DNA of 64,000 nt from Rhizobium deserti (GTDB lineage: Bacteria; Pseudomonadota; Alphaproteobacteria; Rhizobiales; Rhizobiaceae). The notes beneath the pieces are model-generated. The model was not told the origin of the DNA. It did no database searches and saw only the letters and a program-made list of their open reading frames with translations. Shown in pieces: positions 9,245-16,467 of this stretch; the stretch's first letter is position 1; every line of letters starts with the position of its first letter. A program made the position numbers and the translations under genes. The stretch covers positions 496,001 to 560,000 of the forward strand of contig NZ_SMTL01000001.1 in NCBI RefSeq assembly GCF_004358025.1, read 5' to 3'.

Positions 9245-9730
9245 ATGACCCACCTTCGCATCGCCCTTTACCAGCCCGACATTCCGGGCAATACCGGCAC
9301 TATTCTCCGGCTCGCCGCCTGTCTCGGGCTTGGCGTCGACATCATTGAGCCAGCCGGCTTCGACATTTCCGACCGCAACCTGAAACGCTCCGGCATGGAC
9401 TATCTTTCCAGCGTGACCCTGGTGCGACATATCAACTGGGAGCGGTTCGACCAATGGCGCCGCAGCGAGGATCGCCGGCTTGTTTTGGCCTCTACCAAGG
9501 CCGCCCTGCCCTATACGCGCTTCGAATTCAAATGCGATGACATCCTACTTTTCGGTCGTGAAAGTGCTGGCGTGCCGGACCATGTTCACGAGGCGGCCGA
9601 TGGTCGCGTCCTGATCCCGATGGTGGAGGGGCAACGTTCGATCAATGTCGCCATGTCGGCCGCCATGATTACAGGCGAAGCTTTGCGCCAGACGATTTGG
9701 AATCCAACAGGTTTATCATCAACGATCTGA
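9245..9730 (+). CDS. trmL: tRNA (cytidine(34)-2'-O)-methyltransferase
   Basis: The 161-residue protein is a minimal SPOUT-class methyltransferase that 2'-O-methylates the wobble base of leucine tRNAs. Family motifs are clear: the opening RIALYQPDIPGNTGTILRLA, the SAM-binding knot segments GRESAGVPD and IPM..GQRSINVAMSAAM, and the characteristic KRSGMDY loop. Length is typical for TrmL. It is transcribed away from exporter 2 and its stop lies 12 bases from that of a convergent small gene. Single-domain with no extra RNA-binding domain, as expected for this family. Confidence 0.93.
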   Translation: MTHLRIALYQPDIPGNTGTILRLAACLGLGVDIIEPAGFDISDRNLKRSGMDYLSSVTLVRHINWERFDQWRRSEDRRLVLASTKAALPYTRFEFKCDDILLFGRESAGVPDHVHEAADGRVLIPMVEGQRSINVAMSAAMITGEALRQTIWNPTGLSSTI

Positions 9731-9742
9731 TCTCACCGGAAG

Positions 9743-10000
9743 CTAGTCTGCTGTCGGCAGCCGGCGCATGGTGAACTCGATCTGGTCACCTTCAACCTGG
9801 CGCCAGCTTTCCACTTCCGTCCAATACGCGGCCTTTGGAAATTCATCGAACCATTCGCGCGCCTTCTCGCGCGCTTCCTGCCGGGACAAGAGGAATGTCT
9901 GGCGCACGAACATGCCGTTTCGCCCGCCGGCCTTTTCCTGCCGGTGGCGATCGATTCTGCGCTTCAGCCCGTCGAGCGGCGGGGGTGTGAACTTCGCCAT
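9743..10000 (-). CDS. Conserved hypothetical protein, 85 aa
   Basis: A small soluble protein that I do not recognise by name. It is basic at the N-terminus (KRRIDRHRQEK) with an aromatic, acidic middle (EWFDEFPKAAYWTEVESW) and no membrane segment or signal. Coding is supported by high-GC codon use and by its tight fit between trmL (12 bases away, convergent) and the divergent hemF. ATG 10000 starts MAKFTPPP. A function should not be assumed. Confidence 0.7.
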   Translation of the reverse strand: MAKFTPPPLDGLKRRIDRHRQEKAGGRNGMFVRQTFLLSRQEAREKAREWFDEFPKAAYWTEVESWRQVEGDQIEFTMRRLPTAD

Positions 10001-10175
10001 GAAAGCCTCCGATCCGCACCTCTAAGGCGAGCAAGATAGTATTTGATGGCACGCTTTGCGAGTCCGAATTTCCACCTGCGACAACCGGTGGAATGGCCCA
10101 CGACAGCCAGATTTGCTAATGCGGCCCAAAGGCAAATGCGAATCGCGCAGGCATCGGCGATGAGGGGATCGAGAC

Positions 10176-11102
10176 ATGGAACGGCCGGTACTGCCAAAGG
10201 GCTTGCCCGCGGATATCGAAGATAAGAAGGCGGCGGCAAGAGCCTGGTTCGAGAGCCTGCGTGATACGATCTGCGCGTCTTTCGAAGCACTGGAAGACGA
10301 GCTTTCGGGTCCACTTGCCGACCAGCCGCCCGGCCGGTTCTTCAAAAAGGACTGGCAGCGAGCCAAGGGAGAAGACGGCGGCGAAGGCGGCGGCGGCACC
10401 ATGTCGATGATGGATGGCCGGGTCTTCGAAAAGGTCGGCGTCCATACGTCCACAGTGCACGGCGAATTCTCGGCCGATTTCCGCAGTCAGATCCCTGGTG
10501 CCGACGAGGATCCGCGTTTCTGGGCCTCGGGGATTTCCCTGATCGCTCATCCGGTCAATCCCAATGTGCCCGCCGTCCATATGAATACTCGCATGGTCGT
10601 CACCTCCAGCCACTGGTTCGGTGGCGGTGCCGACCTGACGCCGGTCCTCGACCGCCGCCGTACCCAGGAAGACCCTGACACGGTGCTCTTCCATCGGGTC
10701 ATGGAGATCACCTGCAAGCGACATGAGGCGGTTGCCGATTACGACCGCTACAAGGCTTGGTGCGACGAGTATTTCTTCCTCAAGCACCGCAACGAGGCGC
10801 GCGGCATCGGCGGCATCTTCTTCGATTGGCTTCATCCGGACGCAGAGAAAGGCGGATGGGAAGCGGATTTCGCTTTCGTTCAGGATGTCGGACGCGCCTT
10901 CAACATGGTCTACCCGAAGATCGTCCGCGGCAACTTCAACAAACCCTGGACGGAAGAAGACCGTGACGAACAGTTGATCCGCCGCGGACGGTATGTGGAA
11001 TTCAACCTTCTCTATGACCGCGGCACCATTTTCGGCCTCAAGACCGGCGGCAATGTGGAGTCTATTCTGTCCTCTCTGCCCCCAGTCGTGCGCTGGCCCT
11101 GA
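10176..11102 (+). CDS. hemF: Oxygen-dependent coproporphyrinogen III oxidase
   Basis: HemF decarboxylates coproporphyrinogen III to protoporphyrinogen IX with oxygen, a late step of heme synthesis in the cytosol. At 308 residues it is the normal size. Signature blocks are [19 protein letters not shown], the [20 protein letters not shown] helix, GIGGIFFDW and [12 protein letters not shown]. The ribosome site GAGGGGATCG precedes ATG 10176. Heme demand of the bc1 complex at the left of the window makes the location sensible, though no shared operon is visible. It stands alone on the plus strand, divergent from the 85-residue hypothetical gene. Confidence 0.96.
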   Translation: MERPVLPKGLPADIEDKKAAARAWFESLRDTICASFEALEDELSGPLADQPPGRFFKKDWQRAKGEDGGEGGGGTMSMMDGRVFEKVGVHTSTVHGEFSADFRSQIPGADEDPRFWASGISLIAHPVNPNVPAVHMNTRMVVTSSHWFGGGADLTPVLDRRRTQEDPDTVLFHRVMEITCKRHEAVADYDRYKAWCDEYFFLKHRNEARGIGGIFFDWLHPDAEKGGWEADFAFVQDVGRAFNMVYPKIVRGNFNKPWTEEDRDEQLIRRGRYVEFNLLYDRGTIFGLKTGGNVESILSSLPPVVRWP

Positions 11103-11186
11103 CAGGCGCTTTGGGCGAATCCGGGACCGCTAATAAAGGTGTTTTGAGAATCGCTTTTCCGGTGCTAGCCTGCCTTTCGGCCGCGC

Positions 11187-11215
11187 CGGAGGAGGTTCGG
11201 TCGTAGCGGAGGAGG
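11187..11215 (+). repeat. Direct repeat carrying duplicated ribosome-site sequence
   Basis: CGGAGGAGG occurs at 11187-11195 and again at 11207-11215, 20 bases apart. The second copy is correctly spaced for the ATG at 11222. The first is too far upstream to serve that start. Confidence 0.5.
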
Positions 11216-11221
11216 ATCGTT

Positions 11222-11494
11222 ATGAGCGCACCGAAAAGCCTGTCCGGCCTGGCCGAACAGCAGGACCAACACCGTTCCCTCGACACGTCGGAAATGATCG
11301 ACCGGCTCGCCACTGAAATGCGGGCACGTAGCGCTGGCGAATTGCCGCACGCCTTTTATGTGGAGCAGGTCATGCGTCAGCTGGCCGGCAAGAACATCCG
11401 GACATCTGCCGCCAATGACGAGCCGGCCCAAGACTTAGCCCAGGACAAGGACCAGCAGATTTCCGTGTTTCACGCCTGGGCGCTTTCCGAATAG
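11222..11494 (+). CDS. Conserved hypothetical protein, 90 aa
   Basis: A small, polar, probably cytoplasmic protein of unknown function. It is rich in Glu, Gln and Asp, has a helical central part (SAGELPHAFYVEQVMRQL) and lacks any signal or membrane segment. The start is well supported by a strong GGAGGAGG ribosome site seven bases before ATG 11222. It precedes the DUF1059 gene with a 92-base gap that contains a possible stress-sigma promoter, so the two may be separately controlled. I recognise no catalytic motif. Confidence 0.7.
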   Translation: MSAPKSLSGLAEQQDQHRSLDTSEMIDRLATEMRARSAGELPHAFYVEQVMRQLAGKNIRTSAANDEPAQDLAQDKDQQISVFHAWALSE

Positions 11495-11499
11495 CCTTG

Positions 11500-11524
11500 G
11501 GAACGCCCAAGCGAAATGCTGGTT
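11500..11524 (+). promoter_or_regulatory. Candidate EcfG-type general-stress promoter
   Basis: GGAAC (11500-11504) and GGTT (11521-11524) lie 16 bases apart. Alphaproteobacterial EcfG promoters follow GGAAC-N16/17-CGTT, so one -10 base differs. It ends about 60 bases before the DUF1059 gene. Confidence 0.4.
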
Positions 11525-11586
11525 AAACTGAGCGGAAGGGAGATCAAACGCTTCCGCTCCGAAGCAACAGTGAGAGGAGGAATGTC

Positions 11587-11778
11587 ATGCGATTGTTTGA
11601 ATGCGGTACGCTCGTCCCGGGCTGCGAATGGCATACCCGCGCGGAAGAGGACGCCGAAGTCATCCGACGAGCCGTCGAGCACCTGCGCGACACGCACGGC
11701 GAGCAGGTCATTCGTGAGACCGTGGTCGACAACATCAAGGCACGCATTCGCGACGAAGGCAGCGCCGAGGCCGCCTGA
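11587..11778 (+). CDS. DUF1059 family small protein
   Basis: The 63-residue protein matches the DUF1059 pattern: an early Cys (FECG), a second Cys (PGCEW), then acidic helices ending in an Asp/Arg-rich tail (HLRDTHGEQ). Family members are small, possibly metal-binding proteins of unknown role. A strong GAGAGGAGG ribosome site precedes ATG 11587. A GGAAC-N16-GGTT element just upstream hints at general-stress control, but this is inference. It converges with cca, three bases apart at the stop codons. Confidence 0.85.
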   Translation: MRLFECGTLVPGCEWHTRAEEDAEVIRRAVEHLRDTHGEQVIRETVVDNIKARIRDEGSAEAA

Positions 11779-11781
11779 CGG

Positions 11782-13044
11782 TCAGAGCGAGCTCGCGATC
11801 ATCTCGTCGAGCCGGGTGGAAAGCGCCGCCCGGTCGAGCGCGAAATTGTGTTCGACCCAGAAATCCTCGAGCGTTTTCAGCACTTCTCCAACACGTCGGC
11901 CGGCTGGCACGCCCGCCGCGACCACATCGGCGCCGCTTAACGGGAATACCGGCTTGCGATAATCCTGTGCCCGCTTGAGCAGGACTGAGAGCCGGGCCGA
12001 CTTGCGCATTGCCATCGGATCGCCTTCCGCGGCAGCGCGCGCGCCGGCCAGCCCAAGCTTGATGCGCAGGATCAGGCCTTCCGTGCCGTGCCGGTAGAGC
12101 AGCCGATCGAAGCCGACATCCGTCACCTCATCGGGCAGAACCGGCGCATGAGCCCATACCAGCAGGCGCCCGGCATCCGCCTTCGACATTTTCAGCCGCT
12201 TGGCCATCTCCTCCATCCGTGCGGCATCCGGCGGCACAATGGCCGCCAGCCGCAGAACGGCGTCCGGTGCCCAGCCCAGCGACCTTTCCGCAGCGACAAG
12301 CGGATGAATGGAATCGATGCCCCACTTTTCCGTCTCGGGCACGATCTGCGTCAGCACGCCGACCTGGCGCATCCAGAGCAGTGCCCGCGACGGATCGGCA
12401 GCGCCGAGCAGCTTCTTTGTTTCCGACCAGACCCGCTCCGCCGAAAGCGTCGCCAGCTTCTCTTTAGCCCTTGCGCAAGCGCGCAGGCCTTCGGCATCCG
12501 GCCGCCCCGAACCGTAATAGGCAAAGAAGCGAAAGAAGCGGAGGATCCGCAAATAGTCTTCCTCGATGCGCTGCGCCGCATCGCCAATAAAACGGATCGT
12601 CTGCGTTTCTATATCGGCAAGTCCGCCGACGAAATCGATGACCTCGCCTCGGCGGTTCGCATAAAGCGCATTGATGGTAAGGTCGCGGCGTTCGGCATCG
12701 GCCTGCCAATCAGTCCCGAAGGCTACCTTGGCATGTCGCCCGTCCGTTTCGATGTCGCGCCTGAGCGTCGTCACCTCGAATGGCTGCCGGTCCACCACCA
12801 GTGTTACGGTCCCATGCTCGATGCCGGTCGGCACCGCCTGGATGCCCGCCTTTTCAGCCCGCGCGATCACCAGTTGGGGCAGAAGAGTCGTGGCAATGTC
12901 GATGTCTGCTACCGCCAGGCCCATCAGCGCGTTGCGGACGGCGCCGCCGGCAATCCGTGCCTCGCCACCCTCGCCGTTCAGCAGATCAAGGACGCTCTGC
13001 AGCGCCGGATCGTGAAACCAGCTCTCTCCCGCAACCGAAGTCAT
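11782..13044 (-). CDS. cca: CCA tRNA nucleotidyltransferase / poly(A) polymerase family
   Basis: The enzyme adds or repairs the 3' CCA of tRNAs (class II family; poly(A) polymerase relatives look alike). The N-terminal nucleotidyltransferase domain shows GGAVRNALMG, the metal-binding DxD in VADIDIATT, and RRDLTINALYANRRGEVIDF; the RNA-binding head follows (RILRFFRFFAYYG). Length is 420 residues, as expected for rhizobial versions. The start overlaps the stop of the NUDIX gene by four bases (ATGA), so it is the last gene of a coupled three-gene unit. No truncation or odd residue is seen. Confidence 0.93.
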   Translation of the reverse strand: MTSVAGESWFHDPALQSVLDLLNGEGGEARIAGGAVRNALMGLAVADIDIATTLLPQLVIARAEKAGIQAVPTGIEHGTVTLVVDRQPFEVTTLRRDIETDGRHAKVAFGTDWQADAERRDLTINALYANRRGEVIDFVGGLADIETQTIRFIGDAAQRIEEDYLRILRFFRFFAYYGSGRPDAEGLRACARAKEKLATLSAERVWSETKKLLGAADPSRALLWMRQVGVLTQIVPETEKWGIDSIHPLVAAERSLGWAPDAVLRLAAIVPPDAARMEEMAKRLKMSKADAGRLLVWAHAPVLPDEVTDVGFDRLLYRHGTEGLILRIKLGLAGARAAAEGDPMAMRKSARLSVLLKRAQDYRKPVFPLSGADVVAAGVPAGRRVGEVLKTLEDFWVEHNFALDRAALSTRLDEMIASSL

Positions 13045-13676
13045 GCATAAAGCCTTTCATACATCGTTCTCAATATGCCCGCCGTAACGCCCCAGATGTT
13101 GCGCTCCTCGAAGGGCATCAGATAGAAATGCCGTTCCGTCCCCTCGAAGATCCGTGAGCTTCGCTGGTGGTTCGCCTCGTCCATCAGGAACGACAAGGGC
13201 ACTTCGAAAACCTCGTGGACTTCCGTCGGATTGGGTTTTAAATCAAAGCCGGGCCGGACTACCGAGAGAACCGGCGTAATGCGAAATCCCGTCGTGGTGT
13301 AATAGGTCGGAAGCCGGCCGACGGTATCGACAAAATGCGGCACAAGGCCGATTTCCTCTTCAGCTTCCCGCAGGGCGGCCTGTTCAGGCGAACCATCTTC
13401 TGGATCGATCGCGCCGCCCGGAAAAGCGATCTGGCCGGAATGCTTCCTCAGCGTCGCTGTCCGCTGGGTCAGGATGACCCTGGCATCGTCGCCGTCATCC
13501 ACCACCGGCACCAGCACGGCCGCGTCCCTGAGCTTCAGGCCGGACGCGTAATCCACAAGCGTCGGATTGAGCAGATGGTCGCCGTGCTCGCGAGCGGCAT
13601 CTTCCACCGGGCTGCCATTCTGGCTCAGCGCCCGTTGACGGAATGCGTCGGCGGAGAAACGCGGGGCATCCATCAT
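13041..13676 (-). CDS. NUDIX hydrolase, CoA pyrophosphatase type
   Basis: The 211-residue NUDIX protein probably hydrolyses CoA or related nucleotide diphosphates. The Nudix box is canonical: GAIDPEDGSPEQAALREAEEEIGL-like, seen as GGAIDPEDGSPEQAAL followed by REAEEEIGL. The region before it (LTQRTATLRKHSGQIAFPGG) fits the NuDiX/UPF0035 signature of CoA pyrophosphatases. It begins with two ATGs (13676, 13673) that overlap the DUF1285 stop and ends overlapping the cca start, so all three genes are translationally coupled. The substrate assignment rests on family resemblance. Confidence 0.9.
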   Translation of the reverse strand: MMDAPRFSADAFRQRALSQNGSPVEDAAREHGDHLLNPTLVDYASGLKLRDAAVLVPVVDDGDDARVILTQRTATLRKHSGQIAFPGGAIDPEDGSPEQAALREAEEEIGLVPHFVDTVGRLPTYYTTTGFRITPVLSVVRPGFDLKPNPTEVHEVFEVPLSFLMDEANHQRSSRIFEGTERHFYLMPFEERNIWGVTAGILRTMYERLYA

Positions 13677-14299
13677 TGCGACAGGAGATCCAGTTCCGCA
13701 GCCGGCATGATCGGAAAAACCTCTCCAGCCGAACGGACTGCAAACATGTCTGCGCCGTCGACGTCTACAGTCTCGCCCAAAGCCACCAGATCATACATCA
13801 CGCCTCTCGTCACCAGGGCCTCAAGCCGCCCCCGAACAAGAAGATAGGGCTTCAGCTGCCGATTTTCGCCGGCGATCTTGAACCGCAGCGGATGCTCGGC
13901 GCCCGCCTCCACCACGTCGCCGACATTGGTGCGGAAGGAAAGCACCGGCTGGCCGTCCCGCTCCGTCACCTGCATTTCCACAGCGAGAAAGGGAGCATCG
14001 ACGACTTTGATCCCGACCTTTTCCACAGGCGTCACAAGATAGGTCCTGCCGTCATCATCCTTGCGCAAGACGGTCGAAAACAGCCTGACCAGCGGCGCGC
14101 GACCTATAGGCGTGCCCATGTAGAACCAGCTTCCGTCAGACCGGATTTCTATGTCGATATCGCCGCAGAAAGGCGGATACCACTTGTGGACGGGTGGCAG
14201 GCCTCGATTGCCGTCTCCGCCTGCCTGCTCCGAAGCGCGCGAAATCAGAGCCGCAAGTCCCGCAGCGTCGCTGGCCGAATTAGTTGACTGTGCTGCCAT
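13673..14299 (-). CDS. DUF1285 domain protein
   Basis: The 208-residue protein is recognisable as DUF1285 by its core: PPVHKWYPPFCGDIDIEI, then GSWFYMGTPIGR and LFSTVLRKDDDGRTYLVTPVEK. The family has a known fold but no firm function; the domain is usually near the NUDIX and CCA genes in this group. It is the first gene of the coupled DUF1285-NUDIX-cca unit, so its product may be needed at similar levels. There is no signal peptide or membrane helix. The start at 14299 (MAAQST) follows GGGACTGAAAG. Confidence 0.88.
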   Translation of the reverse strand: MAAQSTNSASDAAGLAALISRASEQAGGDGNRGLPPVHKWYPPFCGDIDIEIRSDGSWFYMGTPIGRAPLVRLFSTVLRKDDDGRTYLVTPVEKVGIKVVDAPFLAVEMQVTERDGQPVLSFRTNVGDVVEAGAEHPLRFKIAGENRQLKPYLLVRGRLEALVTRGVMYDLVALGETVDVDGADMFAVRSAGEVFPIMPAAELDLLSQ

Positions 14300-14493
14300 C
14301 TTTCAGTCCCGGTTCAACCGTAAGCACTCCACACGGCACTTGTTCCTCACGAGATAGTCATTCGAAACGTGCTTGTCAGCCATCTTTCGGGGAATAAGTT
14401 TGGTTCGATGGGCGTCTGCTGCGATGCAGCGATTCGCCGCGGGGATGAAGCTCGGAGTTGGAAGCCTTCCGGTTCTGGATGATGGAGAGCGAC

Positions 14494-15507
14494 ATGGGCA
14501 TGATGAATTCCGCTGAAACCGCTCTTGATGAGAAGACCATCATCGCATCGGCCGAGAAGGCTTTGTCCGATATTGCTGCCATTCGCGCAGAGGTCGCCAA
14601 GGTCATCTTCGGCCAGGAAAAGGTCGTCGAGAACACGCTGCTGGCTGTTCTATCCGGTGGCCATGCGCTGCTGGTCGGCGTGCCGGGCCTGGCCAAAACC
14701 AAGCTCGTCACCACGCTCGGCTCGGTCCTCGGGCTCGGCTCCAACCGCATCCAGTTCACGCCGGACCTGATGCCCTCCGATATCCTCGGCTCCGAAGTCA
14801 TGGACACGGACGAAGCCGGCCGCCGCTCCTTCCGCTTCGTCAAGGGCCCCATCTTCGGACAGCTTCTGATGGCGGACGAGATCAACCGCGCCTCGCCGCG
14901 TACTCAGTCGGCGCTGCTGCAGGCCATGCAGGAGTACCATATCACTGTCGCCGGGCAACGCTATGATCTGCCTGCCCCCTTCCATGTGCTGGCGACCCAG
15001 AACCCGCTGGAGCAGGAAGGTACCTATCCGCTCCCGGAAGCCCAGCTGGACCGCTTCCTCCTGCAGGTCGACGTGCTTTACCCGGAACTGGCTGCCGAGC
15101 GGCAGATCCTGCTCGAAACCACCGGCCTTTCCGAAACCAAGCCGCGCAGCGTCATAGACGCGGCCAGGCTGCAGGAGATTCAGGTTCTGATCCGCCAGAT
15201 GCCGGTCAGCGACAAGGTCGTCGACGCCATCCTGTCCCTTGTCCGTTCCGCCCGCCCCGGCCATGGCAATGCGGCCACCGACAAGCAGGTCGCCTGGGGT
15301 CCCGGCCCGCGCGCCGGCCAATCGCTGATGCTGACTGCCCGCGCCCGCGCCCTTTACGAGGGCCGCCTCGCACCGTCGCTCGACGATGTCTATGCGCTGG
15401 CCGAGCCGGTGCTGGAACATCGTATGGCACTGACCTTCGCCGCCCGCGCAGAAGGCATGTCGGTGCGCGACGTTATCGCCGGCCTGGTGAAGCAGGCGCG
15501 GGGCTGA
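14494..15507 (+). CDS. MoxR family AAA ATPase
   Basis: A MoxR-type AAA+ ATPase of 337 residues, a chaperone-like protein thought to act on partner vWA-domain proteins. Walker A is GVPGLAKTK, Walker B is LLMADEINRASP, sensor 1 is VLATQNPLEQEGTYPLPEAQ and the following Arg-rich segments are intact. ATG 14494 is chosen because GGAGAG lies seven bases ahead; an in-frame codon at 14458 would add 12 residues without a ribosome site. It heads a plus-strand operon with DUF58 and two large membrane proteins, the typical MoxR-DUF58-Bat arrangement. Confidence 0.93.
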   Translation: MGMMNSAETALDEKTIIASAEKALSDIAAIRAEVAKVIFGQEKVVENTLLAVLSGGHALLVGVPGLAKTKLVTTLGSVLGLGSNRIQFTPDLMPSDILGSEVMDTDEAGRRSFRFVKGPIFGQLLMADEINRASPRTQSALLQAMQEYHITVAGQRYDLPAPFHVLATQNPLEQEGTYPLPEAQLDRFLLQVDVLYPELAAERQILLETTGLSETKPRSVIDAARLQEIQVLIRQMPVSDKVVDAILSLVRSARPGHGNAATDKQVAWGPGPRAGQSLMLTARARALYEGRLAPSLDDVYALAEPVLEHRMALTFAARAEGMSVRDVIAGLVKQARG

Positions 15508-15543
15508 AGCGCCGATAACAGAGCGCCCTGGAAAGGAACCTGC

Positions 15544-16467
15544 GTGGCATCCATTGGCCAGACCGTCGAGCAGACACCCGGTAGCGAGGTTCTTTCCCGT
15601 GCCCAGCAGCGGGCCATGCTGGTGCCCGATTGCATGGTCGAGGCCAAACGCATAGCCAACACCGTCATTGCCGGCTGGCACGGGCGCCGCAAGCGCGGCA
15701 TTGGCGAGAACTTCTGGCAGTTCCGCCCCTATGCGGAAGGCGAAAGCCTGTCGCGCATTGATTGGCGTCGTTCGGCTCGCGACGATCATACCTATGTCCG
15801 CGACCGTGAATGGGAAGCAGCCCATACGGTTTGGCTCTGGGCCGATCTTTCACCCTCGATGATGTACAAATCGACCCTGGCGCAGGTCTCGAAAGAAAGC
15901 CGTGCGCTAGTGATCATGCTGGCGCTGGCGGAAATTCTTGCCCGCTCCGGCGAGCGGATCGGCTGCCCCGGCATTCTTGAGCCGGTGTCCGCCCGCAATG
16001 CCGCCGAAAGGCTGGCCACGGCCATTATGCATGCGTCGCCGGCTACCGGCCTGCCGGAAACTGCCATGATCCGCGGCCAGAGCGATATTGTTCTGATCGG
16101 CGATTTTCTCGACGACGCTGACAGGGTGATGGAGCGCATCACTCCACTAGGCCGCCGCGGCCTGCGCGGCCATGTGGTAGAAATTGCCGACCCGGCGGAA
16201 GAAACCTTCCCCTACAGCGGGCGCACAGAGTTTACCGATCCGGAAACCGGTGAAAAGCTTGTGTCCGGACGCGCCGAGACCATTCGCGAGGATTACCAGC
16301 GCGCCTACGCTGCTCGTCGCATGGCGCTGGGCGAAGCGCTCCGTCGGCTGGGCTGGAGCTTCGTCTTCAACCGCACGGATCATCTGGCCTCCGAGGCGCT
16401 GGTCGCAGTACACGGCTATCTGTCGGGCATGCCAGCTCAGCGCGCCGTCGCGGGGAGCAGAGCATGA
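15544..16467 (+). CDS. DUF58 (vWA-like) protein
   Basis: The 307-residue product carries DUF58, marked by GENFWQFRPYAEGESLSRID and WRRSARDD, then a von Willebrand A-like domain with a DLSPSM metal-site motif (DxSxS). These proteins are the usual partners and presumed clients of MoxR ATPases. It follows the MoxR gene by 36 bases and its stop overlaps the next start (ATGA), so translation is coupled. No signal peptide is visible; it probably works at the cytoplasmic membrane face. GTG 15544 opens MASIGQTVEQ. Confidence 0.9.
   Translation: MASIGQTVEQTPGSEVLSRAQQRAMLVPDCMVEAKRIANTVIAGWHGRRKRGIGENFWQFRPYAEGESLSRIDWRRSARDDHTYVRDREWEAAHTVWLWADLSPSMMYKSTLAQVSKESRALVIMLALAEILARSGERIGCPGILEPVSARNAAERLATAIMHASPATGLPETAMIRGQSDIVLIGDFLDDADRVMERITPLGRRGLRGHVVEIADPAEETFPYSGRTEFTDPETGEKLVSGRAETIREDYQRAYAARRMALGEALRRLGWSFVFNRTDHLASEALVAVHGYLSGMPAQRAVAGSRA

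Noticed and set aside
14650..15825. Open minus-strand frame opposite the MoxR gene
   Set aside because: Antisense to conserved MoxR and DUF58 motifs; no ribosome site or homology by eye.
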